NCBI GenBank assembly: GCA_009760855.2
Contig: WPIO01000017.1
Coordinates: 6,603,501 to 6,667,500, forward strand
DNA: 64,000 bases
Origin: Cristatella mucedo
Taxonomy: Eukaryota > Bryozoa > Phylactolaemata > Cristatellidae
Reading direction: 5' to 3'
In this document: one piece after another, positions 1 through 10,946 of the stretch
Layout: every line of letters starts with the position of its first letter
How positions within the stretch are numbered: the first letter of the stretch is position 1
Notes under the pieces: generated by a model
The model's database searches: none
What the model was told of the DNA's origin: nothing
What the model saw: only the letters and a program-made list of their open reading frames with translations
Program-made: the position numbers and the translations under genes

Positions 1-675
1 GTCGGTCGGTCGGTGGCCCTAGTGGCTCATAGTGACTTGGCTCCTGGTAGCCATCGAGCTGCTAAAATATGCTTGGTAGCCGTCGACATCATAGGTTTCT
101 AAGCAGCACCCCACCTAGGTTCCTGCCATGCCAATAGCCAATGGAAATAAAGGAATGGTGCTGGATGGCTGCTCGGCAGAGGCACCAATATGCTTCTGAT
201 CTTACCTTTGCTTTGCAGCAGGCCGGCCTCCCAGTATCTGCATGAAATGTTCTGGCAGTACCAGAACACCAACCGGCACTCCAGAGCATAATGGGGTGGC
301 TGATCATTTATTAGAAACAATGGCCAGGAAATCTACCTGGGATCGATGGGCTGCACAGCAAGTCAGGTCGCTAGAGCAGCAGAGCTGTGAGCATGTCATG
401 CATGCAATGCCACTGCTGCTCCTCCCAGAGGGACCAGCTGTGAGCGACTGGCTCAATATATGGCTGCACAAAATTAACAGCTCACCTGATCCTATTTTAC
501 CAAGATCATCTGCTGTGCTCTAAAAGAATTGCCTTTACAGCAAGCACTACACGGTTGTAAAACGTGTGTGTATATCGTTGGATGCTATCGAAAAAGGCTG
601 CACTACCAACCCTGGTTCTTAGCCTAGATGTAAGCAGATTGTACTTTGCGACCTTGGTCGTGGGTTCGAGTACAG
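1..675. other. Unassigned sequence with short GTCG repeat at the edge
   Basis: The window opens with about four units of a GTCG tetranucleotide. The rest of this stretch has only short reading frames (longest about 93 codons, plus strand 242-523). None shows a recognisable domain. I see no gene or element here. Confidence 0.3.
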
Positions 676-2250
676 CAGAAAACTATCGATCACCAAGTCC
701 TTCTTGAGCGTCTCTCAGCTCGCCTGGGCAATACTGGCACTGCTCTGCAATGGTTCAGCTTCTACCTCAGTGGAAGACTCCAGAGAATAGATGTGAATAG
801 ACAAAGATCATCCGAGGATCCCCTTAAATATGGTGTATCTTAGGGCTCCGTACTAAGTCGAGATCTTTTATCACGGTTTATATGCAATGCAATGTAATGT
901 ATCTCAGTCTGTAACTCCACAAAGTCGCAAAGGCAATGTGGGTATTACGAGTTTTGTATAGCTCATTCACAGCCTTAGCAGCTTTGGGTATGCATTTCGT
1001 AGTCAACAGACTTCATCTAACAAAACAAACAGAAAGTGGGAAGCATAGCAGAGTCAGGAGAACAGTTGAGGTAGTGAGTAGCATGGAAGTAGCAGCTCGG
1101 TACCACTGAAAAGAATTAACCATAGTGAGCAGCAGGATAGTATTTGTCGTTGTGCAAGAATCATGGAAGCGAGTTCCACAGTTTAGGACCTGCAGAGCTA
1201 AAGCTTGTTTTGCCAACGGTCTTCAACTTCCCCCTCTTGCTAATGCAATAGCCACCAAAATCTAGGCTTTCAAGTTCATGCTGATGACACTCAGTGGCAC
1301 GTTTGCTTTGATCGCTCCCAGCCCGTCGTAGCAAGCTGTATTCCCCAAACTCCCGTGCTGCTTGTATTGATAACATCAGCACATAGATGGCAGCACATTT
1401 TCTTAAATTGAATGATGATAAAACCAATTTAATAGTGATGGGCAAACCAAGCGTGACTCATAAATAGGAAAGGCTGATGCTCAAAATCGGCTCTGTCGGC
1501 ATATCTTCTGTTGAACCTGCACGAAATCTAGGTGGCTTGCTCCAAAGTGACCATTCGTTAGACGACCATGTCACCTCTATATTAAAGTCTGCCAACTTTC
1601 AGTTGCATAACATTGCTAAAAGTCGGGCTTTCTTAGACAGGGACACAGATTCCAAATTGGTCCATGCGTTTGTAACGTCCCATTTTGACGTGTGTAACTC
1701 TCTGCTTGCTGGCCTACCTACATTAGCAATCAGACAATTACAGCTGATGAAAAACTGTGCAACTGGGCTTGCCTGTCGTAACCGTCAGAGTTACCACATC
1801 ACATCACTTCTTGTCGACCTGCAGTGGCTATCACAAAAGCAACGAACCGACTTTAAGGTTTTGTCGCTCACTTTTAGGTGCCTTCAATCTTTGGCTCCAG
1901 CCTACCTGTAATATCTACTTCCCAACCAGGCCAAGCATAGTATCACCTGCTTTTCGGAATCTAACTACTTAACTATACCTCCTATAAACCTCAAATCCTT
2001 TGAAGACCGTGCCATTAGTCCGTACGCTTCCAAAGCCTAAAACTCCCTCCTGACCAGCCTCAGGTCATCTCCTGACTTGTGCAAATTGAAGAAACTAAAA
2101 CCGCATCTACTTATGACAGCATTCAATGGGTCCCTGTGATTCAACCTTAATGTGCTATGTGTGCTGACACTGTGCATTCTACCACTAACCACAATTGCAT
2201 GCTGCCCCTGTGCATGTCACCCCTAACCATGTTACTAATAACAATACAAT
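676..2250 (+). mobile_element. LINE-A (L2/CR1-type) reverse transcriptase copy, interrupted by LINE-B
   Basis: The left piece (about 676-883) encodes an RT segment running DHQVLLERLSARLGNTGTAL to KYGVS..GSVL. The right piece (about 1225-2250) resumes at PLANAIATK, passes an ADDTQ catalytic motif near 1280, then a 144-codon open segment at 1477-1911 (QSDHSLDDHVTS, FDVCNSLLAGLP). It ends in the conserved 3' untranslated segment near 2230. The gap between the pieces is filled by a LINE-B fragment in the opposite orientation, and no LINE-A codons appear to be lost. Frames are broken by stops and shifts, so the copy is dead. The last ~130 bp of the LINE-A tail is missing; an inverted LINE-A tail abuts it. 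Confidence 0.8.
884..1224 (-). mobile_element. LINE-B 3' fragment nested in LINE-A
   Basis: Plus-strand sequence begins with ATGCAATGCAATGTAATG followed by the LINE-B 3' signature TATCTC.GTCTGTAACTCC. It ends at the conserved GCCAACGGTCTT block. It interrupts the LINE-A RT between its VYM and PLANAIA segments. 5'-truncated and non-functional. Confidence 0.75.
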
Positions 2251-3362
2251 TGATCAAGCGCCCTCAGAGGACTCAATCTCTTTCTAGGCACTGTACATTT
2301 GCTGCAAAGGAAAACGCGATTGAATGCCTAGTAATATCATGATTGATAAACAACATTAATAACAGGGGTGACATGCATAGGGTCAGCATGCAATGTAATG
2401 TAATGTATCTCTGTCTGTAACTCCACAAAGTCATACAGACCATGTGGGTGTTATGCAGGAGAGTTTTTGTATAGCGCACTCACAGCCTAAGCGGCTTTCG
2501 GTACGCATTCGGATGCCAACAGACATCGTCTCACGCAACAAAGAGAAAGTGGGAAACATAGCAGAGTCAGGAGAGCAGTTGAAGAAGTGAGTAGCATGGA
2601 AGTAGCAGCTCAGGGTTGCTGAAAAGAATGAGCCATAGTCGGCAGTAGTAGAGTAGTTGTCGTTGGGTAAGAATTGTGGAATCGAGTTCCACAGCCTAGG
2701 ACCTGCAGAGCAAAAGCTTCCGTCCCCAACGGTCCTTAAGCAGAAGAATGGAACAGCTAATTTATTGTCCAGACAGGACATGGGGGCACGAACCGGCTGA
2801 AACTGATGCAGCAGTTCAGCTAGGTATGAAAGAGCCAAGCCATGGCAGGCTTTGTGGGTCAGTGTAAGAACTTTGCAAATGTGGTTGGTAGCCGCATGCA
2901 CAGTGTCAGCATGCATAAGCACATCAAGGACGAATCACGGGGATCCACTAAATGCTGTACCAAATAGGTGGCTTTTGAGGTTCTTTTTAAATGTGGTCAA
3001 GTTAGGTGATGTCGTGATACAAGTCAGGAGTGATTTCCAGGCTTTGGAACCATATGAACTAAATGCACCGTCTCCGAGGTTTGTAGGACGTATTGGTGAA
3101 CTGTTAGATTCCGACAAGCGGGTGGTACGATGCTTGGCATGTTTGGGGGAGTAGGTCTCAGAGATAGGTTGGAGCGAAAGTATGAAGTGACCTAAGAGTG
3201 AGCGACAAAACTTTGAAGTCGATTTGTTGCTCGACTGGGAGGCAGTACAGGTCAGCGAGAAGTGATGTGATATGGTAACCGTGATGGTTGCGACAGGCAA
3301 GCCTAGCTGCAGAGATTTGCACCAGCTGTAATCGCCTGATTGCACATGCCGGTAGGCTAGCA
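2251..3362 (-). mobile_element. LINE-A copy, 3' end at left, interrupted by LINE-B
   Basis: Read on the minus strand, the tail (GATCAAGCGCCCTCAGAGG to TTGCTGCAAAGG) occupies 2251-2393. The copy resumes at about 2877 with GGTTGGTAGCCGCATGCACAGTG and continues through the RT C-terminal region to 3362 (minus reading frame 2935-3363: CKSLQLGLPVATITV, SESNSSPIRPTNL). The intervening 2394-2876 is a LINE-B insertion. The 5' end is truncated at 3362, where another LINE-A tail in plus orientation begins. Confidence 0.78.
2394..2876 (-). mobile_element. LINE-B fragment nested in LINE-A
   Basis: Starts on the plus strand with TGTAATGTAATGTATCTCTG and contains the LINE-B C-terminal RT coding block on the minus strand (LAELLHQFQPVRAP, SFCSAGPRLWNSIPQFLPN). 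The flanking GCAA on both sides (AGCATGCAA before, TTTGCAAATG after) may be a short target duplication. The outer LINE-A sequence reads through continuously when this block is removed. Confidence 0.75.
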
Positions 3363-3512
3363 AGCATGCTAATGTTGTTTATTGAGCACGCTACTAACCA
3401 ACTACTACTAACCATTCAATCGTGCTTCCTTTGCAGCAATTGTAAAGTGCCTAGAAAGAGTTCTCTGAAGGTACTTTATCAAATTTATTACTATTATTAT
3501 TATTATAGCTAA
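3363..3512 (+). mobile_element. LINE-A 3' tail fragment
   Basis: Contains GTTTATTGAGCACGCTACTA, then TTTGCAGCAATTGTAAAGTG, then the CCTAGAAAGAG..TTCTCTGAAGGTACTTTATC stem segment, and ends in (ATT)n. Only the last ~150 bp of the element is present. Confidence 0.75.
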
Positions 3513-5019
3513 TCTTGATTTCTGTTTCAACCACGAGTGCTGCTAAGGTTCCTTCTGGTGGCCGCTTTATTAATGATGCTGCTATATAAGCTAACTTATA
3601 GTTTAACTTTACCAGGGGCCCAACTTGCACCAAAAAGACTAAATAGGAGCCTACACAGCATAAAAAGTTGTAAGAAACGAAGCAGATGATAATAATAATT
3701 CACGTAGTGGCATTAAGAGAGGGCAAGCTGGTGGCACCAACAGCTATCTTTGAGTAACAGCAAACGTTCCCACTAGTTGGGCATACTACTAACAAAGTCA
3801 CCATCGTTGACCGAACAAAGGAAACGGGTAGAAGCAGGTCTTAGAGTAACCAACAAAACGACCGGTTTGCCAGGTTGACCGATGTCGGCCACCCGGAAGT
3901 TTCCATCGGACCTCTTGCAGCTGCCCTCACTAAATATGGTCATGGATCTCAGGGAAGAATTTTAGGGAAGGATCCAGTGCATGCGCTGGACAGAAAAGAA
4001 TCGGAAGCTGCTGCAGGCGCTGCCGTGCAGTCGTTGGGTAGTCAGTGGAACGGATCAGAGCGACTAGACAAGCCGTATTGTCATGCTGGTTCGTCAAAGC
4101 TCGACAAGCCTGAAGTTCGAGTAACCGATGCAGAAAGCAGTTCTGGCCGGATCCAAGTTTCAGCCTGTGATACAACTGATAAAGCTCGAACTCGAAGAGA
4201 AGTTGATTTATCAAAACCTTCCTTTCTAGCGACAGAGCAAGATTACAGCCTTGCAATCGACGTTACGGTGACGAGCCTGAAACCGATTACCTCATCCATA
4301 ACCTGGCAGCCTCGAGGTCTTCATGCTGTTCAGTCTTTTCCCACCATTGAATCTCAATTCTGGCTAATGGTTAGAATCACCGGCTAATATACAGCATTTA
4401 CGAGACGACCAGCCATGGCCAGGCAGGCTTGCAAGCCAACGTGCAGTATTCAGCAAGCTCTAGCTAGGCAGCCAGATGGCTAGCTATCCTCCCCTTATCG
4501 AAAGCTTGCCAGTGGGCTTTCCAACGTAAAGCAGGCAGCCATGGCTTGTCGGCGACAAACAGAAGCTATCTTAATTGGCTTGCTGACATTTAGTACACAA
4601 GCTGTGGCAGTATACAGGCTCCAAGGTGTCTCCCCATTGATTGGGCTGAGACCCCTTCCTAGTGCAACACTCGCAAATGGACGCCAGGCGGTTGATGGAG
4701 GAAGGCTAATGGATGAACGCAGCCCAGGGCACTGACAGACAGACAAGAGCCACCGGATTGGCACGACCAGTGCAGCTAGCAATCTGAAACTGCTGCCTAC
4801 CAAGCTAGCGACTCTCTCGGTGAAATTCGTAACCAATTAACTGGCTCGGCACACTCACTAGGTCAGCTGCAGAAGTTACAAATGACCCCTATATCAAGTC
4901 CGCCGGCATCCTACTGCATGTGCCTCGACTGCAACCGGTGGCTCAAGGTCAATGACCAGCAACATTGTGGCCGGCTAGATGCATTCGCCTAGGCAGACCT
5001 GCAAGCGAATAAGCCAGGT
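3513..5019. other. Stretch without recognised gene
   Basis: Contains a 170-codon plus-strand open frame (3875-4387) and shorter ones. None resembles a known family and no splice or repeat signature stands out. It lies downstream of the minus-strand nucleoredoxin-like exon, so part may be that gene's intron. I could not find the next exon here by looking for the GIPTLV-type segment expected in the family. Confidence 0.3.
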
Positions 5020-5112
5020 TTACTCAGCACTCGACTGCCTAATGTGACCGCGAAGTTCAATCCTCCACCAGACTCGCCACTCGGCAGCTGCGAAGCAACT
5101 CGTGCAACCCAC

Positions 5113-5415
5113 CTGGGCATCGCGGTTCTTGAAGTCGAGGGCGAGCCACGGCATTCCTTCGAAATAAGAGTTGAATCTGGCCTCATCCTGGTCCGAGCTC
5201 ACGAAAATGATGTCAAAGTTCTGGCCAGCGGCAGTGGCTTTGAAGGTCGTGTACCATTTGGCGAGCTCAGGAGTGAAACCACGGCAGGGCGGACACCAGT
5301 GAGCTGAGAAGTACAGACCGACGATCCGCCCTGGACCAAACAGCGAGTCCGCGTCCACTTTCGCTTTCGCCTTGTTGATTATGTGGTCGCCGACAGTAGC
5401 TCTGACGGAATCCAT
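5113..5415 (-). CDS. Nucleoredoxin/tryparedoxin-like protein, first coding exon (partial gene)
   Basis: Begins with ATG at 5415 and encodes 101 residues before a canonical donor (CCCAG|GTGGGT) at 5112. The exon ends in phase 0 after Gln101. Residues 31-45 (IVGLYFSAHWCPPCRG) hold the beta strand and the redox-active WCPPC (40-44) typical of nucleoredoxins, tryparedoxins and thioredoxin-like TlpA-type folds. FDIIFVSSDQDE (67-78) and the following MPWLALDF segment are the next conserved blocks of this family. The protein would be a thiol-disulfide oxidoreductase, probably cytosolic because no signal peptide is visible. Reading through the donor adds about 30 residues unlike the family before a stop, supporting an intron. 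The exon carrying the cis-Pro/GIPTL segment is not visible to the left. The frame is intact, so this may be a live gene. Family assignment is by motif; the exact orthologue is not determined. Confidence 0.78.
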
Positions 5416-5880
5416 AGCTAGAGAGGCAGGCTACAGAGCAAAGACCGACGGAGTCCAAACGGGCTACCGTTACCAGGTGGTGATAATCGGCCGGTCGTCT
5501 GGGCTACGGCTCGCCGACGCCGAACCGTGCCGTAACCCTGGGAACATTTAACCTCTTGCTGCAACACGTCACACATCGCTAACAAAAAATGAGTGATATA
5601 TATTCAAAGGTATTTATTTGTTTTAAATTTTTCGTGCAGAGGTCTGAGCCACAGCACCTTATCGAAGACAACGCTGAGCAATCAGGTGACAGAGCTGCTG
5701 ACCGGTGGGCGTGCCGAGTTTACACCAACCCAGCGCCTACCGGTACGTCTAAAAGAGCGGCGAGTAGTACATATTTCCGGATGGAGGCTTTTTCGACACT
5801 TACAGAAGCATCCTAAAATGTATTTCATTGTTTATTTGACAGCTAGTGAGCTACGTTGTGAGTAAGTGAGCGATTGAGCT
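5416..5880. other. Region upstream of the nucleoredoxin-like exon
   Basis: This lies 5' of the minus-strand ATG and should contain its 5' UTR or promoter. No clear TATA element is visible at a convincing distance. It has short uninformative reading frames only. Confidence 0.3.
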
Positions 5881-6012
5881 ACGTTTGTTTATCAAGCACG
5901 ATATTACTCACGATTCAATCTCGCTTCCCTTTGCAGCAAATGTAAAGCGCCTAGGAAGAGATTAAGTTATCTGAGGGCACTTTATCAAGTGCATTATTAT
6001 TATTATATTAAT
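5881..6012 (+). mobile_element. LINE-A 3' tail fragment
   Basis: Shows TTTGTTTATCAAGCACGATA, TTTGCAGCAAATGTAAAGCG, CCTAGGAAGAGATTAAGTTA and GAGGGCACTTTATCAAGTGC, followed by (ATT)n. No coding part is attached. Confidence 0.78.
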
Positions 6013-6837
6013 ATTATTTCTGTTAATTCAAGTTTGTGTTTCTATGTATGCATGATTCGATCATAGACACTGTGCACGCCGGCACACTGCCAGTGCAGGC
6101 AGACCATAAGTGTCCTAAACCACCCCAGGGTCAAATAGCTGGTGGCTGTGGACTAGGGACAGGTCGGTGGTCAGCTGTGGTCTGACGACTGTGGTTTATC
6201 CACAGGCTGGCTTTTTCCTCCCGCCAACTCACGGGATGAGTTGTGGTTGGTAGGGAGTGGGAAGGAGGGAGGAGGGAACGCCAACCGGGTAGAGGGGAGT
6301 CGAATGGGAGTAGGGGCCGAAGGGACCCGTGCTCTCCGTGTGTTGTATTTACACGGTAGCCGATGAAAAATGTTAAGAATGGTTAGTTTATTTGAAGTTT
6401 GCATATTAAAAGATAAACTAATTATAAATGCATTCACAAATTTTGGTGGTTGTGAGATGAATAGAACATGGTCAATAAAATTGTTATTTAAGACCTTTTT
6501 AAACCGGAAGTATCATCGAGCTCAACAAAATGTTGGTGGTGGTCATCGGCTGACTCTCTGCTGTGCGAATAAAAGCTATATTAATTGCACTAGGAGCATT
6601 GTTTTCGTGAGATGTGGTTGACTCGACACAACTAGGCCGAAAACATCGAGCTCGTTTCGATGAAACAGCAGCGTGCTAAATCAGCCGGATCACGGCTGAT
6701 ATTTATTTTTATTGGTTGCTAAATTACAATGGCTGGGAGCCGATCCTGCAATAATCGATGGCCCAGGCATGATAAAAAGGAGAAGCCGCGTAGTTAGCAG
6801 TCAGCTGTGATTCCGGAGTTGGCCAGAGCATTTGAGC
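6013..6837. other. Stretch without recognised gene
   Basis: Short frames only (up to 88 codons). No repeat family or domain recognised. Confidence 0.25.
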
Positions 6838-6915
6838 TCTTAATTATATTAATGCACTCGATAAAGCGCCCTCTGAGAACTTAATCACTTTCTAGGCGCT
6901 TTACATTTGCTGCAA
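6838..6915 (-). mobile_element. LINE-A 3' tail fragment
   Basis: The plus strand reads AATGCACTCGATAAAGCGCC, CTCTGAGAACTTAATCACTT, TCTAGGCGCTTTACATTTGC, TGCAAAGGG. This is the reverse complement of the LINE-A end. Confidence 0.75.
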
Positions 6916-6989
6916 AGGGATTTGACCACGGAGCCATCGGTGTACGTCATGGTCTCTATTTAACGCCTGCAAAAACAAGCTGCTGTTCG

Positions 6990-7305
6990 CAGTTTGAAAT
7001 TCCCGAAGCGGCAGGTACGCGATACCACACAGAGCACCGAAGCAAGCTCAATGACGTTTACGACACTGACGCCGGCGCAGGCCAGTATTCGACTGCCCTG
7101 CTAGGTGTCCTCGACGTAACTCCCAGGCCTCTGCCGCCCGTACTTACATATCACTGCCATAAATCACAAGAGCCCATAAACCAACGGTAGTATCATAATC
7201 TCTGCTGACCTATAAATAACTGCATAAATGCTATTGCCCCTTAAAATACTAACAGGTCAATATTGCCTCAAACCCCTTGATCTAGATAAAATCGGGCAGC
7301 AAAAA
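6990..7305 (-). repeat. LTR-like dispersed repeat, copy 1
   Basis: About 310 bp resembles the block at 63665-63970 in the same orientation. Shared segments include AAGCGGCAGGTACG, GATACCAC.CAGA.CACCGAAG, GCC.GCAGGCCAGT-like text, CTGCCGCCCGT, CATAAAT..CAA.AGCCCATAA and GATAAAATCGGGC. On the minus strand the order TATA-like box, then a GTAAACG polyadenylation-like site, then GGTATCGCGTACC resembles the promoter and R/U5 part of a retrotransposon LTR. In this copy both the TATA and AATAAA elements are degraded. No internal retroelement genes were recognised beside it. Confidence 0.5.
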
Positions 7306-8443
7306 CTCAGGGCACCATAACAGCGAAGTAATAATATATGTGGTCCTTATCTGAATTCTCATTTAGAACGAGGCTAGGTAACGAGGCTAGCTTTGGCACA
7401 TCGCCGAGCCATACCTCTTTCAAGCGCATCACCAGTCTTCAATGCCACCGCGCAGGGCTTCCTGGAATTTTCCCTAAAGCCTACCGCTGTCCTTTAGTTG
7501 TCAGCCGTCGTCACCGGGACTGCAACTGGTGCCGAGTCGTGCGTCACCTGTGAGACAGAGGTCTCGAGCCTCATCTTTTTATACAACTGCCTCGAAAGTC
7601 AACGGCACCGAGGCGCAGTTCGCCTCGCAGGACCGTGTAGCTTCTGTGGCTTGAGCTGCATCATACCCAAACGGCACGTCGAAACCCAACGGTGCGCGGC
7701 TGCCAGTCACCTCAAAGTTGTAGCACCGAACTGGCCTGACGCAGTTTTAGGGCGAAAACGAATTGCTCAGCAGGAAACACCTCTATCATAGAGCCTCGAA
7801 CAAGATGGTGCAGCCATCGTAGTAGGACAATGAGGTAATTGATAATGGCTGGCATGTCAAACCTAGAGTCCCAGCTAGCAATTTAAGAATACAGCAACGC
7901 TTGCCCAAGGTCGCTGTCGCCGACATTCGCTCTAGAGTTGACAGCGACCCGCGAGGTTTCGCAAAGTAAGGTGCCAGTACACCGGACGGTATCCGCGACT
8001 GCGGCGGCCCACAAAACGGCCCGCCCGCCGACGACGGCCGTCCGCATGAAGGCAGCAGCGGTCGAGTTCAGCGATACTGCAAGCCCTGCTATGCTGGTCT
8101 CAGCTGACTACGACGTCGGTTCGAGCTGCTACTACGACACCGGTCTGCACTGCGACTACGATGCCGGTAGGAAGCCAGTTAGTGCTGCCGGAGCTGCTAT
8201 GTTGACAAGACGAGCCGGCGATGTATAAGCAACCAAGGCAACGGAGACTGCCGAAACACGTTCGGCAAAGGGAGGAGGCACGAACCCATTCCCTGGTTGT
8301 GGAGAAGGCCGATGTCTGCCACAGCGGTGGCTTAAAGCTGGTGGCCTACTCATCCAGCTAGTCACCAAAGGCCGTGGTTTGGTGTGCCTCCTACGAGTAA
8401 TTGTCACGTAGCCTCTAAAAGCAACCGATGCTCAGTCGGCCAC
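7306..8443. other. Stretch without recognised gene
   Basis: Moderately GC-rich sequence with open frames up to 97 codons on both strands and no recognisable domain. It may be decayed retroelement interior, given the LTR-like blocks on both sides, but no gag, protease or RT motif is visible. Confidence 0.3.
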
Positions 8444-8639
8444 TGTTGGGAAGAGAGGATGTTGGGTCCGCCTGGCTTATCCACCCACCGAGCTATTCCG
8501 GTCGAGACAGCGGATCCACTTGCAGCAGTTGCTTCCCGGCCCTGGTGCTGGCCGTGCGGCCCGGTTCCCCGTTTCCGCAATAAACGGCATCTGTTTGAGC
8601 CGTCTTGATCTGTGCGCGACTGCCCGCACAAATATAACA
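8444..8639 (+). repeat. Candidate solo LTR
   Basis: The 196-bp block begins TGTTGGGAAG and ends AATATAACA, giving inverted TGTT/AACA termini as in LTRs. It contains CGCAATAAACGG, a polyadenylation-type signal about 55 bp before the end. The flanking 5-mers (GCCAC and TCGTG) do not match and no primer-binding site follows, so it is a weak call. Confidence 0.3.
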
Positions 8640-8745
8640 TCGTGATATCAATAGAAGTGGCTGGTTCTTAACTTGTGACGAGGGGACGCAGAGATCTTTG
8701 AGTTTATTGGTATTGGCTGGCTTGTCAACCCCATTGTCACGGTTA

Positions 8746-9945
8746 GTTAATAATAATAATAATGCACTTGATAAAGCGCCCTCAGAGAACTGAATCTCTT
8801 CCTAGGCGCTTTAAATTCGCTGCAAAGGGAAATGCAATTGAATGGTGACTAAATCATGCTTGATAAACAACATGAATAACATGGTAAGGGGTGACATGCA
8901 CAGGGTCAGCATGCAAACGTGGGAAGTAGCAGCATGCACAGTGTCAGCACGCATAGGCACATCAAGGACGAATTACAGGGACCCACTAAATGCTGTCCTA
9001 GATATGTTTGTTTTTAAGTTCTTTTTAAATGTGGTCAAGTCAGGGGATGTTCTGACGCAAGACCGGAAGGAGTTCCAGGCTTTGGGAGCATACGAATTAA
9101 ATGCACGGCCTCCAAAGGATTTGAAGTTTGAACGAGGTATTGGTAGACTGTTGGATTCAGAAAAGCGGGTGTTACGATGCTTGGCCTGGTGAGGGATTAG
9201 ATCTGAGAGATAGACTCTAGCCAAAGAGGGAAGTGACCTAAAATTAAGCGACAAAACCTTGAAGTCAATCCGTTGCTTGACTGGTAGCCAGTTCAGGTCG
9301 GCGAGAAGTGGTGTGATGTGGCAACTGTGACCCTCACGACAGACAAGCCTAGCTGTGGAATTTTGCACCAGCTGCAATCGCCTGATTGCACATGCTGGTA
9401 GGCCAGCAAGCAGTGAGCTACAGAAGTCAATACGGGATGTCGCAAATACATGGAACAACTTATACATGGTATCATTATCTAAACATGCCCGAATTTTAGC
9501 AATGTTATGTAGCTGAAAGTAGGCAGACTTGATTGTGGAGCTGATGTGGTCGTCTAACGAGAGGTCACTTTGGAACATGACACCTAGATTTCGAGCTGAT
9601 TTAACAGGAGACATGCTGCCAGAGCCAATTGGGAGTATCAGCCTTTCCAATTTCTGAATCACACTGGGTGTGTCCATAACTAGTAAATGAGTTTTATCAT
9701 CGTTTAGTTTTAGAAAATTTGCTGCCATCCATGTGTGGATGTCATCAATACATGCAGCTTGTGAGTCGTGAGAATTCGAGGTGCTCGAAGGCTGGGAGGG
9801 GTCAAAGCAAAGGTACAACTGGGTGTCGTCTGCATAGAAGTGAAAGTCTAGATTGTGCTTGGCATTCACATCAGCAAGAGGGAGAGTATAAACCGTGAAA
9901 AGAACCGGACCTAGCACGGAGCCCTGAGGTACCCCATATTTCAGA
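8746..9945 (-). mobile_element. LINE-A copy with best-preserved RT C-terminal half
   Basis: On the minus strand it runs from the RT PQG motif (about 9924-9929) to the (TTA)n tail at 8746. A 315-codon uninterrupted frame (9917-8973) encodes the YADD catalytic box (residues 28-31, about 9825-9836). After it come the DKTHLLVM palm segment, QSDLSLDDHIS, IRRLQLVQNSTARLVC, the WLPVKQRIDFKVL thumb segment and the AWNSF..C..SPDLTTFKKNLK C-terminus that typifies L2/CR1-clade elements. About 225 bp of 3' UTR follows, ending in the LINE-A stem and AT-rich tail. The element is 5'-truncated at 9945. RT from this half alone would not be active. Confidence 0.88.
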
Positions 9946-9974
9946 GGTTACTAGGATGATGTTTGTCCATTCAA

Positions 9975-10085
9975 GTATAAATAAAAAAATAAATATATAT
10001 ATATATATTTTTATAGGTGTTTGTGTGTGTGTATGTGTGTGTGTGTGTGTGTGCATACACACACACACTCACACACACTCACGCA
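9975..10085. repeat. TA / GT / AC compound microsatellite
   Basis: A short TA run is followed by a GT run and directly by an AC run (GTGTGTGCATACACACAC centre near 10053), so the two dinucleotide tracts form an inverted pair. Confidence 0.85.
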
Positions 10086-10768
10086 CGGGCCTGGTGGTTT
10101 GTCCACCGAAGCTGGCCTGGACATACTGCCGGCGATAGCTGCTAGAAATCGGGCACAGCCCATGACGGTTACAACTTCCGCCTATGCCGCTCGGAGGTAG
10201 AAAGACATTTTGTCATGCACTGAGCCACCGCCCGCCGATGCAGCATGCAATCACAACACGAGGTAACCTGGTCCTGCGCCGCCCAATCAGAGTTCGTCCG
10301 GCCACCGTTCGAACCTGTAAGTCGGTGGGCCTGCCATTCGTCCACTGTCCGGCTCTTAAACCGGTCCTGATAGCAAACAACGGCGTCGAACATTGTTGGC
10401 GTCACTGCACCGTTCGGCGGCAGCAAGGATGATCTGATGGTGCCGGTCCGAAACAATACCGGTAAGTATGTAGCCATCGCCAGGTCTTTCCTGACCGCTT
10501 GCTATCGGTTGGCAGTGCGGTGGCCCTTCATGTTCAGGGCTTTCGGCAGCTGGCGGCCAAGCAACGAAGCCTGCCTGGCTGACCGCCAATAGAGAAGGAC
10601 GTTGAGGCGGCTCTGCGTCTCTGACACCAATACACCGGCTCGAAAGACATCTGGTCCCTGTTCCTGAACCGAGAGAGATCCGGGTAGCACCCGCGACCCC
10701 GGCAGGGCAGGACACCGCCGGCTAATGTTTATATACGTGTTAAAAGTATTTCAATAAATTTATATTTG
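10086..10768. other. Stretch without recognised gene
   Basis: Holds a 102-codon minus frame (10169-10477) and a 119-codon minus frame (10356-10715). A CCDC..H....QC cluster in the first loosely recalls a retroelement zinc knuckle, but the spacing is wrong. Nothing firm can be said. Confidence 0.25.
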
Positions 10769-10902
10769 CCGAGCTGGTTTTGTCTAGCGGTTAAGGTGCT
10801 CGCCCCAACCGAGGTCTGGCTGAGGTCGTGGGCTCGAGCCACGAGGCATATGTGAAGCGCCTGAATAGAGATTAAGTTCTCTTGAGGCGCTATACAAATC
10901 AG
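10769..10902 (+). mobile_element. SINE-A copy (tRNA-derived head, LINE-A-like tail)
   Basis: The head TTTTGTCTAGCGGTTAAGG with GTGCTCGCC matches a pol III A box and D-arm. GGTCGTGGGCTCGAGCC resembles a B box/T-arm. The body then passes into TGTGAAGCGCCTGAATAGAG, ATTAAGTTCTCTTGAGGCGC and TATACAAAT. This repeats the LINE-A 3' stem. A TA microsatellite follows (10903-10945). Confidence 0.8.
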
Positions 10903-10946
10903 TTATATATATATATGTTTATTTATATATATATATATATATATAC
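10903..10946. repeat. TA microsatellite after SINE-A
   Basis: Two TA runs separated by GTTTATT. Confidence 0.85.

Noticed and set aside
3875-4387. 170-codon plus-strand open frame
   Set aside because: No recognisable domain, no splice context and no related copy in the window; compatible with chance.
10169-10477. Retroelement gag zinc knuckle (CCDC..H..QC)
   Set aside because: Cysteine/histidine spacing does not fit CX2CX4HX4C and no flanking gag or pol sequence is visible.
10769-10850. Functional tRNA gene
   Set aside because: The head matches pol III boxes but the acceptor stem does not pair and the same unit recurs with a LINE-type tail, so it is a SINE.
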